Source of the DNA: Deltaproteobacteria bacterium
GTDB taxonomy: Bacteria > Desulfobacterota > Desulfobacteria > Desulfobacterales > SURF-7
Reading direction: 5' to 3'
DNA: 6,003 bases
Assembly (NCBI GenBank): GCA_019307665.1
Contig: JAFDJC010000199.1
Coordinates: 1 to 6,003, forward strand
Part shown: positions 4,801-6,003 of the stretch, piece after piece
Layout: every line of letters begins with the position of its first letter
How positions within the stretch are numbered: position 1 is the stretch's first letter
The notes under the pieces: model-generated
Seen by the model: the letters and a program-made list of their open reading frames with translations, nothing else
The model's database searches: none
What the model was told of the DNA's origin: nothing
Made by a program: the position numbers and the translations under genes

Positions 4801-6003
4801 ATGTGTGGTATTACAGGATTTTTACACACTTCTTTCCATAAAGACCTGTGGGAAACTACTCTTATCAATATGGCTCGAACGATTACCCATCGTGGACCCG
4901 ACGATGAGGGCATATGGTTTGACATGGATGCAGGTGTCGGCATGGCGCACCGCCGGCTATCCATTATTGATCTTTCAAAAGAAGGACATCAGCCCATGAT
5001 GTCCCCTTCAGGGCGTTATGTAATCGCCTATAATGGAGAGATTTACAATTTTTATAAAATACGCAAGGCTCTCAAAGATGAGTCTATTAAGTGGCGAGGG
5101 CATTCAGATACTGAAGTCGTTCTTGCGGCCATTGAGACTTGGGGCCTTGAGGCATCTGTCAAACGTTTTGTCGGCATGTTTGCTTTCGCTCTCTGGGATA
5201 AAAAGACACAGGTTCTTCATCTATGCAGAGATCGGATAGGTATTAAACCTTTGTATTATGCCCGTGTCCCCAAGGGTTTTTTGTTCGGCTCCGAACTTAA
5301 ACCGTTAATAAAACATCCTGACTTCAAACCGGAAATCGATCGCAACTCTCTGGCGCTCTATTTTCGTCACAACTATATACCTGAACCTTATTCAATTTAT
5401 AGCAACACATGGAAACTCACTCCCGGCAGCATTCTGAGTGTTTCTGCTGAATCTTTGAGAAACGACAGCAAGTGTAAAAAGCCTTTAGTCTATTGGTCTG
5501 CCAAAGCCATTGCGACATCAGGACAAAAAAATCCATTGCGAATTTCAGAAAATGAAGCATTGGAAAAATTGGAAGTATTAATACAAGACTCTGTCAGACT
5601 GCGAATGGTCAGCGATGTACCATTAGGGGTGTTTCTATCAGGAGGGATTGATTCATCGACAGTTGCAGCACTAATGCAGAGGAACTCTGGAAAAGCAATT
5701 AAAAGCTTTTCCATAGGGCTTCATGAGAAAGGGTATAATGAGGCAGAGGATGCGAAGGCCGTAGCAAAACATCTGGGAACCGACCACACTGAATTATACG
5801 TGACTCCGAAAGACACTATAAATGTTATACCGGAATTGCCTTATTTATATGACGAACCTTTTTCAGATTCTTCTCAGATTCCAACCTATTTGCTTTCAAA
5901 AATGACGCGTGAACATGTTACTGTTAGTCTTTCCGGCGATGGCGGAGATGAGCTTTTTGGTGGATATAATAGATATTTCTGGAGTAGAAATATTAAAAAA
6001 TAT
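4801..6003 (+). CDS. asnB: Asparagine synthetase (glutamine-hydrolysing), 3' end cut by window
   Basis: The first 401 residues of a class-B asparagine synthetase or related amidotransferase are present. The enzyme hydrolyses glutamine in its N-terminal domain and uses the ammonia plus ATP to amidate aspartate. The N-terminal Ntn-hydrolase domain (about 2-200) has the nucleophile Cys2 in MCGITGF, the THRGPDDEG motif (29-37), AHRRLSIIDLS (49-59), YNGEIYN (77-83) and the RDRIGIKPLYY segment (143-153). The synthetase domain (from about 255) has the ATP pyrophosphatase loop FLSGGIDSS (278-286), DEPFSDSSQIP (351-361) and SGDGGDELFGGY (378-389). The family is usually about 600-650 residues, so roughly a third lies beyond the window. 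The ATG follows a weak CGGAG (4783-4787) at a long 13-nt spacing; the motif starting at Met1-Cys2 fixes the start because Cys2 must become N-terminal. In many genomes such genes sit in polysaccharide clusters, where the acceptor may differ from aspartate; nothing here decides this. Confidence 0.94.
   Translation, partial: MCGITGFLHTSFHKDLWETTLINMARTITHRGPDDEGIWFDMDAGVGMAHRRLSIIDLSKEGHQPMMSPSGRYVIAYNGEIYNFYKIRKALKDESIKWRGHSDTEVVLAAIETWGLEASVKRFVGMFAFALWDKKTQVLHLCRDRIGIKPLYYARVPKGFLFGSELKPLIKHPDFKPEIDRNSLALYFRHNYIPEPYSIYSNTWKLTPGSILSVSAESLRNDSKCKKPLVYWSAKAIATSGQKNPLRISENEALEKLEVLIQDSVRLRMVSDVPLGVFLSGGIDSSTVAALMQRNSGKAIKSFSIGLHEKGYNEAEDAKAVAKHLGTDHTELYVTPKDTINVIPELPYLYDEPFSDSSQIPTYLLSKMTREHVTVSLSGDGGDELFGGYNRYFWSRNIKKY

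Noticed and set aside
4805..5239. Short + strand frames (4805-4999 and 5033-5239) in the asparagine synthetase region.
   Set aside because: They are in frames other than the continuous 4801-6003 frame, which carries every asparagine synthetase motif.
1..6003. CRISPR arrays, tRNA or rRNA genes, sigma-54 promoters and intact IS ends.
   Set aside because: None was found by reading both strands: no regularly spaced repeats, no cloverleaf, no GG-N10-GC pair well placed before a gene, and no terminal inverted repeats around the transposase remnant.

Overview
The window is about 6 kb of moderately AT-rich bacterial DNA, with every supported gene on the + strand. It looks like a strict anaerobe, and a Desulfobacterota-type (deltaproteobacterial) sulfate reducer or syntroph is the best guess. 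This is inferred from a selenocysteine-dependent formate dehydrogenase with a NuoG-like iron-sulfur N-terminus, sitting beside IS1380-type and VanZ-type remnants. No marker gene proves the taxonomy.

Region 1 (1-829) is gene wreckage. The N-terminal half of an IS1380-family transposase enters from the left edge, is interrupted by a TAG at 575-577, and reads on in the same frame into the C-terminal half of a VanZ-family protein. Both parents are truncated at the join (about 632-650), so this is a deletion scar. Region 2 (830-1609) is a compact type II toxin-antitoxin module. A near-consensus promoter is overlapped by a perfect 9+9 bp inverted repeat, followed by a MazE-like antitoxin and an overlapping MazF-like toxin. 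Region 3 (1610-1916) is intergenic, with two small hairpins, one loose inverted repeat, and a promoter and ribosome binding site for the next gene.

Region 4 (1917-4685) is the main gene: one 922-residue formate dehydrogenase alpha subunit read through an in-frame TGA at 3048-3050. The TGA lies exactly where the family has its catalytic Sec or Cys, and it is followed by a SECIS-like hairpin whose GGUCU loop starts 18 nt after the UGA, as I recall for E. coli fdhF. A naive gene caller would split it into two false genes (ending at 3050 and starting near 3063). No electron-transfer partner (NuoE/NuoF-like, HydB-like or FdhB-like) and no Sec machinery is in the window.

Region 5 (4686-6003) has a 115 bp spacer and then the first 401 codons of a class-B glutamine-hydrolysing asparagine synthetase, intact as far as seen and running off the right edge.

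Functionally these are independent units: a decayed mobile element, a self-regulated toxin-antitoxin pair, a formate/CO2 redox enzyme and an amidotransferase. I do not see a new multi-gene system. The points most worth a second look are the Sec/SECIS decoding, an unusual insertion inside the His-Cys iron-sulfur motif of the formate dehydrogenase, the transposase-VanZ in-frame chimera, and the operator-like palindrome of the toxin-antitoxin module.
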